A stretch of DNA of 64,000 nucleotides from Arhodomonas sp051195215 (GTDB taxonomy: Bacteria > Pseudomonadota > Gammaproteobacteria > Nitrococcales > Nitrococcaceae): NCBI RefSeq assembly GCF_051195215.1, contig NZ_JBNAZM010000015.1:1-64000 (forward strand). The letters are read 5' to 3'. Positions 8,311 to 16,742 of the stretch are shown piece after piece (the first letter of the stretch is position 1; the number at the start of each line of letters is the position of its first letter). A model generated the notes under the pieces. That model ran no database searches, had not been told where the DNA came from, and was given only the letters and a program-made list of their open reading frames with translations. The translations under genes and the position numbers were made by a program.

Positions 8311-9290
8311 CGCACACCTCCGCCGCCCCGTGGCAGCCACCGCGCAGCGGCCATGCTCATCTCACTGATACGCGCCCGCAACTTTTCAACCGTACCCCTT
8401 CGATCGTATGGGTCGATCGCTCCCGGTCTTCTTTGATACCAACGTCCATACTGCTTCTGAAGCCCGTTAATCTCCGGTGCCAGATAACGAAAATACCGCC
8501 GGGAAAGCGCATGTCTCGCTTTCTTCGCTGCCAGATTTGCCCCTGCCGCATAATCGTGATAAATCTTGATGCCTGGCCAATAAAAAATATCCCGCTGTGG
8601 GAACATTTTCTGACAGCGGTAGGTCAACTCGGTTCCCTCTCCGCCAAATACCAAAGGGTCGAAACCGCCCACTTCGCGAAACACAGATGCAGGGATCGCC
8701 ATATTTCCTTCTGTAATCAAAACCGCAGGGACTGGGAACTGACCTAAATCGTAATGCCCCACAAAATCTTCATTCCCCGCGCCCCCCTTTGGTAGAACTC
8801 GACCCCGTATAGCCGAAAACTCAAAATTCTTCCAAGCATATTTTAAACTGGTGACATAACCTCTATCGACCAATGCGTCATCATCAATGAACGCGATATA
8901 TTCACCTCTCGCAAACTCTCCTCCTATATTTCTACCTTCCGATGGAAACACGTTCATCGGTGGCGCAACATGCAACAACCGCCTCGTCTTCAATTCACCC
9001 CATACACCTTCATTCCCACCGTTATCAACAAGAACAATTTCAAAATCGGGATCTTCTTGCGCTAGTAGTGAATCAATACACTCAACCAGACCCTGCCTCC
9101 CTTTATGCGATACGACAACAAATGTAACCGTAACCGCCACATCCGAACGCCGGTCTGATTGCCAGAGACTATAGTAATCCACCTCCTCCTGATACTTTTC
9201 CTTTACAGCCACCGCCCTCTCAAAAAAACCATTACGATAATAATCTAGCGAACGGCGGAACAACTCAAACGAATCATCAACAGTGCTCAT
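8307..9290 (-). CDS. GT2-family glycosyltransferase
   Basis: This 327-residue GT-A inverting glycosyltransferase has the opening strand VTFVVVSHKGRQGLVECIDS, the donor-binding IVLVDNGGN, and the metal-binding DDD in YIAFIDDDALVD. A later GGFDPLVFGGEGTEL stretch corresponds to the acceptor/catalytic base region of the family. About 55 helical residues precede the catalytic fold. The start overlaps the end of the ABC ATPase gene by 14 bases, and its stop overlaps the next start (TTGA), so the genes are tightly coupled. The DNA is clearly AT-richer than the flanks of the window. The donor sugar is unknown. Confidence 0.85.
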   Translation of the reverse strand: MSTVDDSFELFRRSLDYYRNGFFERAVAVKEKYQEEVDYYSLWQSDRRSDVAVTVTFVVVSHKGRQGLVECIDSLLAQEDPDFEIVLVDNGGNEGVWGELKTRRLLHVAPPMNVFPSEGRNIGGEFARGEYIAFIDDDALVDRGYVTSLKYAWKNFEFSAIRGRVLPKGGAGNEDFVGHYDLGQFPVPAVLITEGNMAIPASVFREVGGFDPLVFGGEGTELTYRCQKMFPQRDIFYWPGIKIYHDYAAGANLAAKKARHALSRRYFRYLAPEINGLQKQYGRWYQRRPGAIDPYDRRGTVEKLRARISEMSMAAARWLPRGGGGVR

Positions 9291-10167
9291 TTTTTTTCTC
9301 AGAGACTATATTAGCCACCCAACCTTCACCTTCCTGACGCTCCATAGCAAACATTTCGGGATTCGCGCGCCGGTAGGCGTCTGGATTCTTTGAAAAACGC
9401 TCATAGGCTGGGACAACTTCCGCCGGACCTCCCTGAAGCACACACCGACCGCGGTCCAACCACATCACCCGATCACACAACTGCCTGACCTGTCCAGTGC
9501 TATGCGAGACTATCAACGCACACTTTGCAACTGCGTGAAGATCTTTCATACGCGCAATAGCCTTTTCCTTAAACGCTTTATCCCCGGTCGCCATAACTTC
9601 GTCTAGAATCAGTATTTCAGGGCGAACTGCAGTAGCAATTGCGAATCCTAAGCGGCCGCGCATACCACTTGAATAGGTCCGAACCGGTTCATCAATAAAG
9701 TCGCCGATATCAGCAAAATCTTCTATTTCGCCCATCCTAGCCCGGATTTCCCTCTTCCTCATGCCCAGCAAAGTCCCACTTACATAGACGTTTTCTCTCC
9801 CGCTAAGGTCTTGCTGAAACCCGAGACCTAGCGTCAACAACTGCACGCGCCCATTTACCGAAACACTACCCCGGTCCGGCTTATACACTCTCGAACAAAC
9901 GAGCGACAGAGTGCTTTTCCCGGATCCATTTCGCCCGATAACCCCTAACGTTTCCCCCTCATAGATCGAAAAACTAACATTTTTCAGCGCCCAGAATTCC
10001 GAGGCATTAGAGCGCTGCCTCCGGCGAAGCATATCCAGCAAAGATCGATGTCGCCGGAAACGAAGCCCAACGGAATCAAACTGAACAAGAGGGCAACTCG
10101 CAGCCGATGTCGCCTTCCCCGCCTGCTCCGTTCCCACACCTACCTCATTAACTGGTTGCTTACCCAT
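9277..10167 (-). CDS. polysaccharide ABC exporter ATP-binding protein (Wzt/KpsT/TagH type)
   Basis: This is the ATPase subunit of an ABC-2 polysaccharide exporter, acting at the inner membrane with the adjacent permease. It has 296 residues. Walker A is GRNGSGKST, the Q-loop region is LGLGFQQDLSGREN, the signature is YSSGMRGRLGFAIAT, and Walker B is ILILDEVMATGD, with the GD typical of this subfamily. About 30 residues follow the ATPase core, so the separate carbohydrate-binding domain of long Wzt proteins is absent. This implies that chain-end recognition is not done by this subunit. The permease gene ends only 7 bases upstream. Confidence 0.9.
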   Translation of the reverse strand: MGKQPVNEVGVGTEQAGKATSAASCPLVQFDSVGLRFRRHRSLLDMLRRRQRSNASEFWALKNVSFSIYEGETLGVIGRNGSGKSTLSLVCSRVYKPDRGSVSVNGRVQLLTLGLGFQQDLSGRENVYVSGTLLGMRKREIRARMGEIEDFADIGDFIDEPVRTYSSGMRGRLGFAIATAVRPEILILDEVMATGDKAFKEKAIARMKDLHAVAKCALIVSHSTGQVRQLCDRVMWLDRGRCVLQGGPAEVVPAYERFSKNPDAYRRANPEMFAMERQEGEGWVANIVSEKKNEHC

Positions 10168-10174
10168 TATTCAT

Positions 10175-10984
10175 CTACAAACGCTTCGGCAAATGCGGAG
10201 CCGCGACACGAAAGAACGACAAACCTACTTGTATAACCGCGAGAGTAATGGCAAGCATAATCATCAAACTAGACCAGTCCAACACCTTCCCGTAAAAGAG
10301 AACGTCTCTAATCCAAGTTATTATATGCACCATTGGATTAATTTCATAAAGCGCCAACGACCACTCGGGCACCCCTTCGAGACCATATACTCTATCCGGT
10401 GAATACAAAACGGGGCTAAGATAGAAACCAAACCTCAACAAATATGTCACCAATTTTCCCGTATCTCGCGAGAACACTTCAAACACAGAAAGAAAAAGCC
10501 CTATCGCAAAGGGCACCAAAACCATAACTGGAAGAACCGCTAAGATCGAAAAGCTATGCCAGCCTGCGTCATCCCAATTCCATACAAGAATAATAGACAA
10601 ACCGATAAGGTAAAAGAAGACCTGAACCACAGGCGAAATGATTACATATACCGTCATAGGCAACGGCGCCTGCTTAATAAGCGCCGCATTCCTTGTTAAC
10701 GCACCAGTACACAGGTTTACAGATCGCCCAAATGCTTGCCACGTAACTATCCCGCATAGCGCAAAAAGATGGTACCCCTCCCCTCCCCTATCAAAAACTA
10801 CTTTCACGACAAAATAATAAATCAACATCAAAAACAAGGGGTCAAGTATCCACCATAAAACGCCTAGCCTAGTTGTGGCTACCGTTGTCTTTATGTTTAC
10901 GTAAAACTGACTCTGCAGCGCGTAACGGCTGCCCCAAAGCTCTTTAACAAACTCAATCATTCCTAATCGCCAGCTCCAATACAT
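10175..10984 (-). CDS. polysaccharide ABC exporter permease (Wzm/KpsM/TagG type)
   Basis: This ABC-2 integral membrane subunit of 269 residues has about six hydrophobic segments. The N-terminal amphipathic stretch (MIEFVKELWGSRYALQSQ), the TRLGVLWWILDPL start of the first membrane helix, and FYLSPVLYSPDRV before the last helices are hallmarks of O-antigen/teichoic-acid exporters. It pairs with the ATPase encoded next. Together they would flip a lipid-linked polysaccharide across the inner membrane. The region is strongly AT-rich (19 of 60 bases are G or C at 10801-10860). The start could be the Met at 10960, eight residues later. A 184-base AT-rich gap separates it from the sulfotransferase gene, with no clear signal in it. 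Confidence 0.88.
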   Translation of the reverse strand: MYWSWRLGMIEFVKELWGSRYALQSQFYVNIKTTVATTRLGVLWWILDPLFLMLIYYFVVKVVFDRGGEGYHLFALCGIVTWQAFGRSVNLCTGALTRNAALIKQAPLPMTVYVIISPVVQVFFYLIGLSIILVWNWDDAGWHSFSILAVLPVMVLVPFAIGLFLSVFEVFSRDTGKLVTYLLRFGFYLSPVLYSPDRVYGLEGVPEWSLALYEINPMVHIITWIRDVLFYGKVLDWSSLMIMLAITLAVIQVGLSFFRVAAPHLPKRL

Positions 10985-11168
10985 CCCGACTTTCGCAATC
11001 GCCTGCGGCCCTGCGTTAAAAGCACCTCTAGATTAGCCTTTCTACTAAACGGCAAATCAACATGATAAAGATCAATGACTAAAAAAATTAGCGCCCTACT
11101 TAAAATCAGTCGCGGACATCCGTCATCAAAAGCCGACTCTCACATCCACTTTCCGGAACGGTCGCCAG

Positions 11169-12548
11169 TCAGCGACGAAGAACATATTCTAGAACAATAC
11201 GCACAAAGTTAAATGGCAGAAGAACGGTATTCTTGCCGGGCTTAGCAATAGCGTTCACAAAAACCTGACCAATTCTAAACGAATACGATTCACGCACGTC
11301 GTGCAACTCTTTTTGCAAACGTGACACGTCATTGTATCTAACATCACGCCTAGGACCACTTTCCCGAGCATCAAACTGCTTACGTCCGCTTCCACGTTGC
11401 GAATTTTGCTTCTCACTACCCGCCTCTCTAGCAAGTCGCTCGTTCTCTTTCTGCAGCCCCAAATTTTCTCTTCTGAGAAACTCGACCTCGTCATTCAACT
11501 CTTTAATCGCATTCAGGTATTTCCCGTTTTCTTGCACAAGAGATTCGGCATCAGACCTCACCGACTCATACGCCGCTTGCATTTCGCTCTGATCCATTTC
11601 TTTGGCATGCACTTCCACGTCAAGATCCTCCGAAACGCATCCTATTTTTTCAACCATCCCCTCCCCCTTTTTTCCCGGAAACGCTCGCCACACGGAAAAC
11701 CCATCGATCATTTCTCGCACGTCCCGCACAACTCCCATCACTTTGTCGCGATCAAAATCAGAGCCGCTGGCATCCGTCAAAACATCATAAAGGTCCCGCA
11801 CACACCTGTTGCGTATAACCGTACCCTTGCTCCAATAAACCGCCCGATTCCACTCGCTGCGTACTATATGCGCGATGCCCGACGCGACGTCATGAGTTCG
11901 AGGCCCATTTAAACCGGAATAATCAGCGAGCTCTCTAGCTAATTCACTTGGACGTGAAAACCAGTCCTCATAGTGCAGAACGAAACAATTTCCACCGCTC
12001 CAATACAACGACTCCACAGTTCGCTGCAGCCAAAGCAGCTCATTAACGGCGCTATTTCGATTCGTCTGAGACGCGAGCGAAGCCATAACGTCATTGGGGT
12101 TCCGCATCGCGAGGACATAAACAGGTACTATACCTGGTGTATCAAACACACTAGTCCAAAGAGGCATAAAATTCGAAGATCGAGGATCTTTAAAACCCCA
12201 AATCCCGGTGCAACCTTTCAGCCTGTCTCTAACTATCCCACGTAGGCGATCCCGCATGCGCTTCGCCGCCTGGGACTCGAGCCATCCTTCTGGTAGCGGC
12301 GCTGCCGGATGTCCTCCTAAAGTTGCTAAAAGCTCTTTATGAGCATCCACAATTTCCTTGTCTTCATAGAAACCGCCAGGGTTAGTTCCACTGCCTGGAA
12401 TCATCTGTGCAGACGTAGACATTCCAAGCGCTTTCAGAACCTGCATGAGCAGAGATGTACCCGATCTTCCCGGGCCCAATACAACAACTACCCTACGCGA
12501 TTCTGCTAGGTTTCGGCTTGAAATAAGGGAACGTTCGACCGCTACCAC
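11169..12548 (-). CDS. PAPS-dependent sulfotransferase with coiled coil and C-terminal tail module
   Basis: This protein would transfer a sulfuryl group from PAPS to an acceptor, presumably a sugar in the nascent polysaccharide. It has 459 residues from a GTG start preceded by GGAG. The 5'-phosphosulfate loop GPGRSGT is at residues 25-31. A 3'-phosphate-binding region is likely around LAMRNPNDVMASLASQ, with NPxDVxxS replacing the usual RxPxDVxxS spacing. Residues about 320-385 are a heptad-rich coiled coil. Residues about 409-459 form a tail with ESYSFRIG and a basic/hydrophobic end, resembling a module in the GT fusion at 6181. It overlaps the upstream epimerase gene by 7 bases. The acceptor is unknown. 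Confidence 0.8.
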   Translation of the reverse strand: MVAVERSLISSRNLAESRRVVVVLGPGRSGTSLLMQVLKALGMSTSAQMIPGSGTNPGGFYEDKEIVDAHKELLATLGGHPAAPLPEGWLESQAAKRMRDRLRGIVRDRLKGCTGIWGFKDPRSSNFMPLWTSVFDTPGIVPVYVLAMRNPNDVMASLASQTNRNSAVNELLWLQRTVESLYWSGGNCFVLHYEDWFSRPSELARELADYSGLNGPRTHDVASGIAHIVRSEWNRAVYWSKGTVIRNRCVRDLYDVLTDASGSDFDRDKVMGVVRDVREMIDGFSVWRAFPGKKGEGMVEKIGCVSEDLDVEVHAKEMDQSEMQAAYESVRSDAESLVQENGKYLNAIKELNDEVEFLRRENLGLQKENERLAREAGSEKQNSQRGSGRKQFDARESGPRRDVRYNDVSRLQKELHDVRESYSFRIGQVFVNAIAKPGKNTVLLPFNFVRIVLEYVLRR

Positions 12549-13552
12549 GACGTGTCTCCGGCCAGGAAATATGCGACTGTTCGCTCAATACCTTCCTGAA
12601 GTTCTATTTCCGCTGACCATCCAAGTAGTCTGCGCGCCTTACGCGTATCGGAAAAATTCCGTCGAACATCGCCAGTACGGAACTTACCGTGCAAAACACG
12701 CATATTTCGGCCATACCGTTCCAACGCATTGCCGACCAATTCCGCAACCTCGCTCACGGTTCTTTCATTCCCCGTTGCGATTTGAAACGTCTCCCCATCG
12801 ACGTTCTCGTGCATTGCGAGCATAATAGCACGCACAAGATCGTCGATATAAATAAAATCTCGCGTTTGCTCACCGTCCCCAAATATCTCACAGACCTCAT
12901 CATTGAGAGCTTGTCGAACGAACTTTGCCACCACACTGGATTTATGCAAAGAGCCTGGGCCATAAACGTTCCCAAACCTCAGACAAACCGTTCCCACACC
13001 AAATGTATGAAAGTATGCTGAACAATACCCCTCACCTGCCAGCTTACTCGCCCCATAGGGCGACGTCGGATGTGGGGCCAACTCCTCATGAATAGGAGGA
13101 GTTACCTGTCCTGCAGGTGCTCCCGACGAAGCAAAAACAAACCGTCGTACTCGGTTTATGCGGGCTGCTTCCAATACATTGAATGTCCCAACAACATTGT
13201 ACTCCATATCCACGCGCGGATCGGCAACCGATGGGGCAACGCCAGTATTCCCCGCAAGATGTATGACACAGGCACAGCCACGGGATGCAGCTATAACAGT
13301 ATCTCTATCCCTTATGTCACCTTTTATGAGGACAACGCCTTCTTTTCCTACGCAGTTCTCTGACGATTTTCGTTCGAAAGCCGCCACCTTTCCTAAGCGT
13401 TCTTCTGACCCAGTTTCTAGATTATCAAGAACGCGAATATTTAAATTAGGCCACGTAGCGCGAACAGCAGCAATCAGCGAGGTTCCAATAAAGCCACATC
13501 CGCCCGTCACTAAAATTGATTCTTTTAACATAGACAAAAACCAGCCCTTCAC
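12542..13552 (-). CDS. NAD-dependent nucleotide-sugar epimerase (GalE-like extended SDR)
   Basis: The protein has 336 residues. The NAD loop is GGCGFIG near residue 17, the SDR tyrosine motif is YGASKLAGE, and the C-terminal substrate region contains the ARRLLGW motif typical of UDP-sugar 4-epimerases. The active-site serine stretch reads FASSGAPAG. The annotated start is a GTG overlapping the upstream stop as GTGA; the Met eight codons in is an alternative that begins just before the first strand. It probably interconverts a UDP-hexose or makes a UDP-uronic/HexNAc epimer for the glycan. The specificity is not readable. Confidence 0.83.
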   Translation of the reverse strand: MKGWFLSMLKESILVTGGCGFIGTSLIAAVRATWPNLNIRVLDNLETGSEERLGKVAAFERKSSENCVGKEGVVLIKGDIRDRDTVIAASRGCACVIHLAGNTGVAPSVADPRVDMEYNVVGTFNVLEAARINRVRRFVFASSGAPAGQVTPPIHEELAPHPTSPYGASKLAGEGYCSAYFHTFGVGTVCLRFGNVYGPGSLHKSSVVAKFVRQALNDEVCEIFGDGEQTRDFIYIDDLVRAIMLAMHENVDGETFQIATGNERTVSEVAELVGNALERYGRNMRVLHGKFRTGDVRRNFSDTRKARRLLGWSAEIELQEGIERTVAYFLAGDTSW

Positions 13553-14745
13553 CCAATGATACTGGACAACATTCTTTGCCGATGCATTACCATCTCTTTC
13601 TTTATCCCTCTACCTGAACAGACCGTCTTTTCACTATTGCCTACAGATTTAAAAAAATCCATCCAATTTTTACGAAACTGCTCAGGACCATATTGCTTGG
13701 CGTCGACCACCGCCTTCTTTCCAAACCGAGCACGTAACGTATCGTCCTCCATCAAGGTCTTAAGAGATTCCCGCAAGTCGCTGGAATCCTCAATTGAATC
13801 GACCAAAAGTCCGTTCTCATTTTGGGCGACGAGCTCACGAACGCCAGCACAACAATTCATTCCAACCGTAGGAACTCCACATGACATCGCCTCCAATGTC
13901 GAAAGGGAAAAATTCTCCTCCAACGAGGTAATCACGTGAATGTGTGCCTGTGCGTACTTCTCATATATATGATCAACTTCTCCATGGAAAAACACGTTGT
14001 CATCTAGCGCTCGCTCTTCTATAAAATCCATAACTTTATCTGCATAGCCTCCCTGCCATGATGACGGTATGGTACCGAACACGTCGATAACCCAGCGATC
14101 ATGCAGCTCTTTTAGCTGGGAAAACGCCTCAAGAAAAAACAAAAGATTTTTGTTCGCTTTCATCCCCCCAATAAATATTACACGATACAACCCATCGCCA
14201 CCTGGTATCCCTACGTTAGCTACAAGGTTATGACGCTCATATGAATTAAAAAACACGGAAACCTTGGCCTGAATGTCGGAAGGGACGGAGTCAACAAACT
14301 CATGCCTCGTGAACCTTATACGTGAAGCACAGGAGAGAGCGATTTCTCGTTCCCATCTTGCACCTGTTTCAGATAGTTTCGTGCCAACTCGCCAGTTTCG
14401 AATAATACGATCCGGAGTTGTGCATTCTTGCAATGTGATGGACACATCCTTCGGGCAACTTCGCAAATACTTGAACAAGCGTCGGTTAAAATAAAATATT
14501 TGACATATGTCTAACTCCAACTCCTCCAAGACCTTACGAAGCCGCACTTCCCATCCTTTGCCTACGGAGTACGGTATTTGCCCCACAGCGGCATCGATTG
14601 TATACGCTGGCGGACGACCCGTTTCTTTATAGGCAACCCAAACCTCGTGCCCTTCATCCGCCAACTCGTTACATAATCGTGCAGCAACTCGTTCCGCGCC
14701 ACCTTTTCCTGCCGCTAATGAATCGCACATGATACAGATACGCAT
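13549..14745 (-). CDS. GT4-family glycosyltransferase
   Basis: This 398-residue GT-B retaining glycosyltransferase has an N-terminal GKGGAERVAARL loop and C-terminal donor-binding motifs FIGGMKANKN and EENFSLSTLEAMSCGVPTVG, the E-x7-E signature. The ATG at 14745 has a GAGG box nine bases upstream. The stop overlaps the epimerase start (GTGA). The coding DNA is AT-rich relative to the window ends, like its neighbours in the core of the locus. It would act at the cytoplasmic membrane face on lipid-linked intermediates; donor and linkage are unknown. Confidence 0.85.
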   Translation of the reverse strand: MRICIMCDSLAAGKGGAERVAARLCNELADEGHEVWVAYKETGRPPAYTIDAAVGQIPYSVGKGWEVRLRKVLEELELDICQIFYFNRRLFKYLRSCPKDVSITLQECTTPDRIIRNWRVGTKLSETGARWEREIALSCASRIRFTRHEFVDSVPSDIQAKVSVFFNSYERHNLVANVGIPGGDGLYRVIFIGGMKANKNLLFFLEAFSQLKELHDRWVIDVFGTIPSSWQGGYADKVMDFIEERALDDNVFFHGEVDHIYEKYAQAHIHVITSLEENFSLSTLEAMSCGVPTVGMNCCAGVRELVAQNENGLLVDSIEDSSDLRESLKTLMEDDTLRARFGKKAVVDAKQYGPEQFRKNWMDFFKSVGNSEKTVCSGRGIKKEMVMHRQRMLSSIIG

Positions 14746-14828
14746 AAATCAAAACCTCAAGACAGAAACGAATCCCAAAGAATACAATCACTATAAATTA
14801 TCATTGATACTCAAAATATACTGATTTT

Positions 14829-16664
14829 CTACGGCATGTAGTGCTCTATATCGTCAGCGGCCACTTCCAGGCGCTCTTTTAACTTTTCACGAGAAACTTG
14901 CCAAGTATGCGTGGTCGCGTCGGCCCTTCGTTCGGCGATCAAATTGAAATCGTCCCCAAGAAAAATAACCGCGTTCCTTTCTGTATTAACTATAGCAGCG
15001 GAATCATTCCCATCTATCGCATAGAACGGGTAAGGTGTCATCTCGAATGACTTAGCGCGACCGGCAATAGAATTTCCTCCTGGCCAAATGGAACCCCGCG
15101 CAAACACCTCCCCCTCTGCAACGGTAAATGGCTGTGTACGAGGAGTCTTGCGCCGGTAGACTTCGTTTTCACCTTCAAAAGCAAACGGGCAGGGCGGCTT
15201 ACCAAAACGGTCAGAGTCGATGGCGTGCTGAGCAAGCATTAAATCCAATATGTAGTGAGTGCCATAATGATCATCGTCGTCTACCTTGAATGCGTAATCG
15301 CCCTTGATGTTTGCATGCCCAATTTCCATAGCGGAGCCGGTAAAATGACCTTGAGGCAAGTACGTCAAAACCACATCTTTTCTCGGTTTATCTAAACCCA
15401 ACTCTTGGTAGGTTGGAGGTTCATTGCCATTGAACACAAGCACGAGCTCTTTATTGGGATAACTCTGCCGCTCGAAAGTTTTATAGCAACGCGGCAACAG
15501 CTCTTTGCGATATGTCGGGGTTATCAATGACGCTTTTGGATACTCTTCCCAATCGTGGCTCACATTTAGCTGTTCACATATCGACCGTAACCGGTGGGAG
15601 AAAGTATGGCTCTGATATGTCTCACGCCAAGCAACATGCGCTTGGCGCTTTCGGTAGAGCTCATCCTGTTTCAAACGATAAAGCTCGATCAGGAAGCCAG
15701 ATTCCGTCTCCTCTGCCAACACCAAGTTATGGCGTACGTCAACCCTATTCAATTGCCCTAGATGCACAATCGGCAAGTAGCTAGCCGCGGCCTCGAGCGC
15801 CATCCATTGCTGAGTGGTCGGTGTCGACAATGATCGCTCAGTGCTTATATAGGCCTTCGCGTATTTAAGCACATTGATACGACTTTCCCGTGTAACACAA
15901 CCACGTATGCACGGGGCGAGCTCTTTATCGACCGCTTCCAACCGCCGTTTCGTTAGCTGATACCGCGACTCTACAATATCTAAAGCATGATCACGAGTCA
16001 CTTCCTTGAGAAAATCAAAATTCTCCGGACGACGATCAAGGTCTCCCCATCCGTCAAACAGCACGCCCAATTCCAAGGCGTCATAATATTCATGCTTCCG
16101 GAAAGGATTATAAAGTGCAGGCTGTACACACGGAGGCAAATGCGTTGACTTAACTCCTTCAGCAGCCAAACGGCCAACTTCTCGGTAGTCCGCGCAAAAA
16201 ACTTTCCGAAAGTTTTTTGCGAAATCCTTGTAATGATGATGATAAACCTGGTCAACCGTCAGCCAATAAGCTGTAGGAACTCCTGCCTTCTCAAAAGCAT
16301 TAACTAACTCCACAAGGCTCTCAGCTTCCCCACCAAAAGTACACTGCGCCAAGCTCCAATGCCCCGTCGCCGTTTCCCACGTAGACTCAACGATTAACAA
16401 GTCGGGGCTTCCGTAATCCAGTATTGAACGCCAGTTCGAAGGGGTAAGCAGAAACAGTTCTCCCTCAAAACGCAGTCCGTGATATAAGTGATCACTAACT
16501 ATCGCTGCAATGCGAAGTGTCGAATTAGCTGACTTTCTCGGCTCCCACCGTGGCACCGCAGGTGACCAATAAGCGAACATCGCCAACGCTCGATCCGACA
16601 TACGCCGCTGCGCTAATATTGGTGCACACGCTGAAGAAACGCTATCTAGAGACTCTTGACACAT
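14829..16664 (-). CDS. two-domain CgeB-like/GT2 glycosyltransferase, twin copy 1
   Basis: The protein has 611 residues from the ATG at 16664; a TTG six bases earlier is also possible. The N-terminal CgeB/DUF3880-like GT-B region (LIVESTWETATGHW, ESRYQL, TERSLSTP) leads into a GT2 domain starting at KASLITPTYRKE, with DDDD in the metal site. Residues about 17-434 are identical, at DNA level, to the next gene upstream. The remainder, containing the metal site and acceptor half of GT2, has only partial similarity to it. It is the same architecture as the gene at 6181 but lacks that protein's N-terminal module. The twin structure suggests related reactions on different acceptors or donors. Confidence 0.82.
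   Translation of the reverse strand: MCQESLDSVSSACAPILAQRRMSDRALAMFAYWSPAVPRWEPRKSANSTLRIAAIVSDHLYHGLRFEGELFLLTPSNWRSILDYGSPDLLIVESTWETATGHWSLAQCTFGGEAESLVELVNAFEKAGVPTAYWLTVDQVYHHHYKDFAKNFRKVFCADYREVGRLAAEGVKSTHLPPCVQPALYNPFRKHEYYDALELGVLFDGWGDLDRRPENFDFLKEVTRDHALDIVESRYQLTKRRLEAVDKELAPCIRGCVTRESRINVLKYAKAYISTERSLSTPTTQQWMALEAAASYLPIVHLGQLNRVDVRHNLVLAEETESGFLIELYRLKQDELYRKRQAHVAWRETYQSHTFSHRLRSICEQLNVSHDWEEYPKASLITPTYRKELLPRCYKTFERQSYPNKELVLVFNGNEPPTYQELGLDKPRKDVVLTYLPQGHFTGSAMEIGHANIKGDYAFKVDDDDHYGTHYILDLMLAQHAIDSDRFGKPPCPFAFEGENEVYRRKTPRTQPFTVAEGEVFARGSIWPGGNSIAGRAKSFEMTPYPFYAIDGNDSAAIVNTERNAVIFLGDDFNLIAERRADATTHTWQVSREKLKERLEVAADDIEHYMP
15361..16617. repeat. 1257-bp direct repeat, copy 1
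   Basis: This block is repeated without any difference that I could find at 17272-18528, offset by 1911 bases. It covers nearly all of the N-terminal and first GT2 portion of the twin glycosyltransferase genes. The left edge lies inside the GT2 domain and the right edge lies about 16 codons after the start. Recombination between the copies would delete 1911 bases and leave one intact chimeric gene in frame. Confidence 0.93.
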
Positions 16665-16742
16665 ACTCAAATTTCTTTATCCACGGATACAAAGAAAGCA
16701 GGGACACACGAAAAGAAACGCACCTTTAATTAAAGAACAGCA

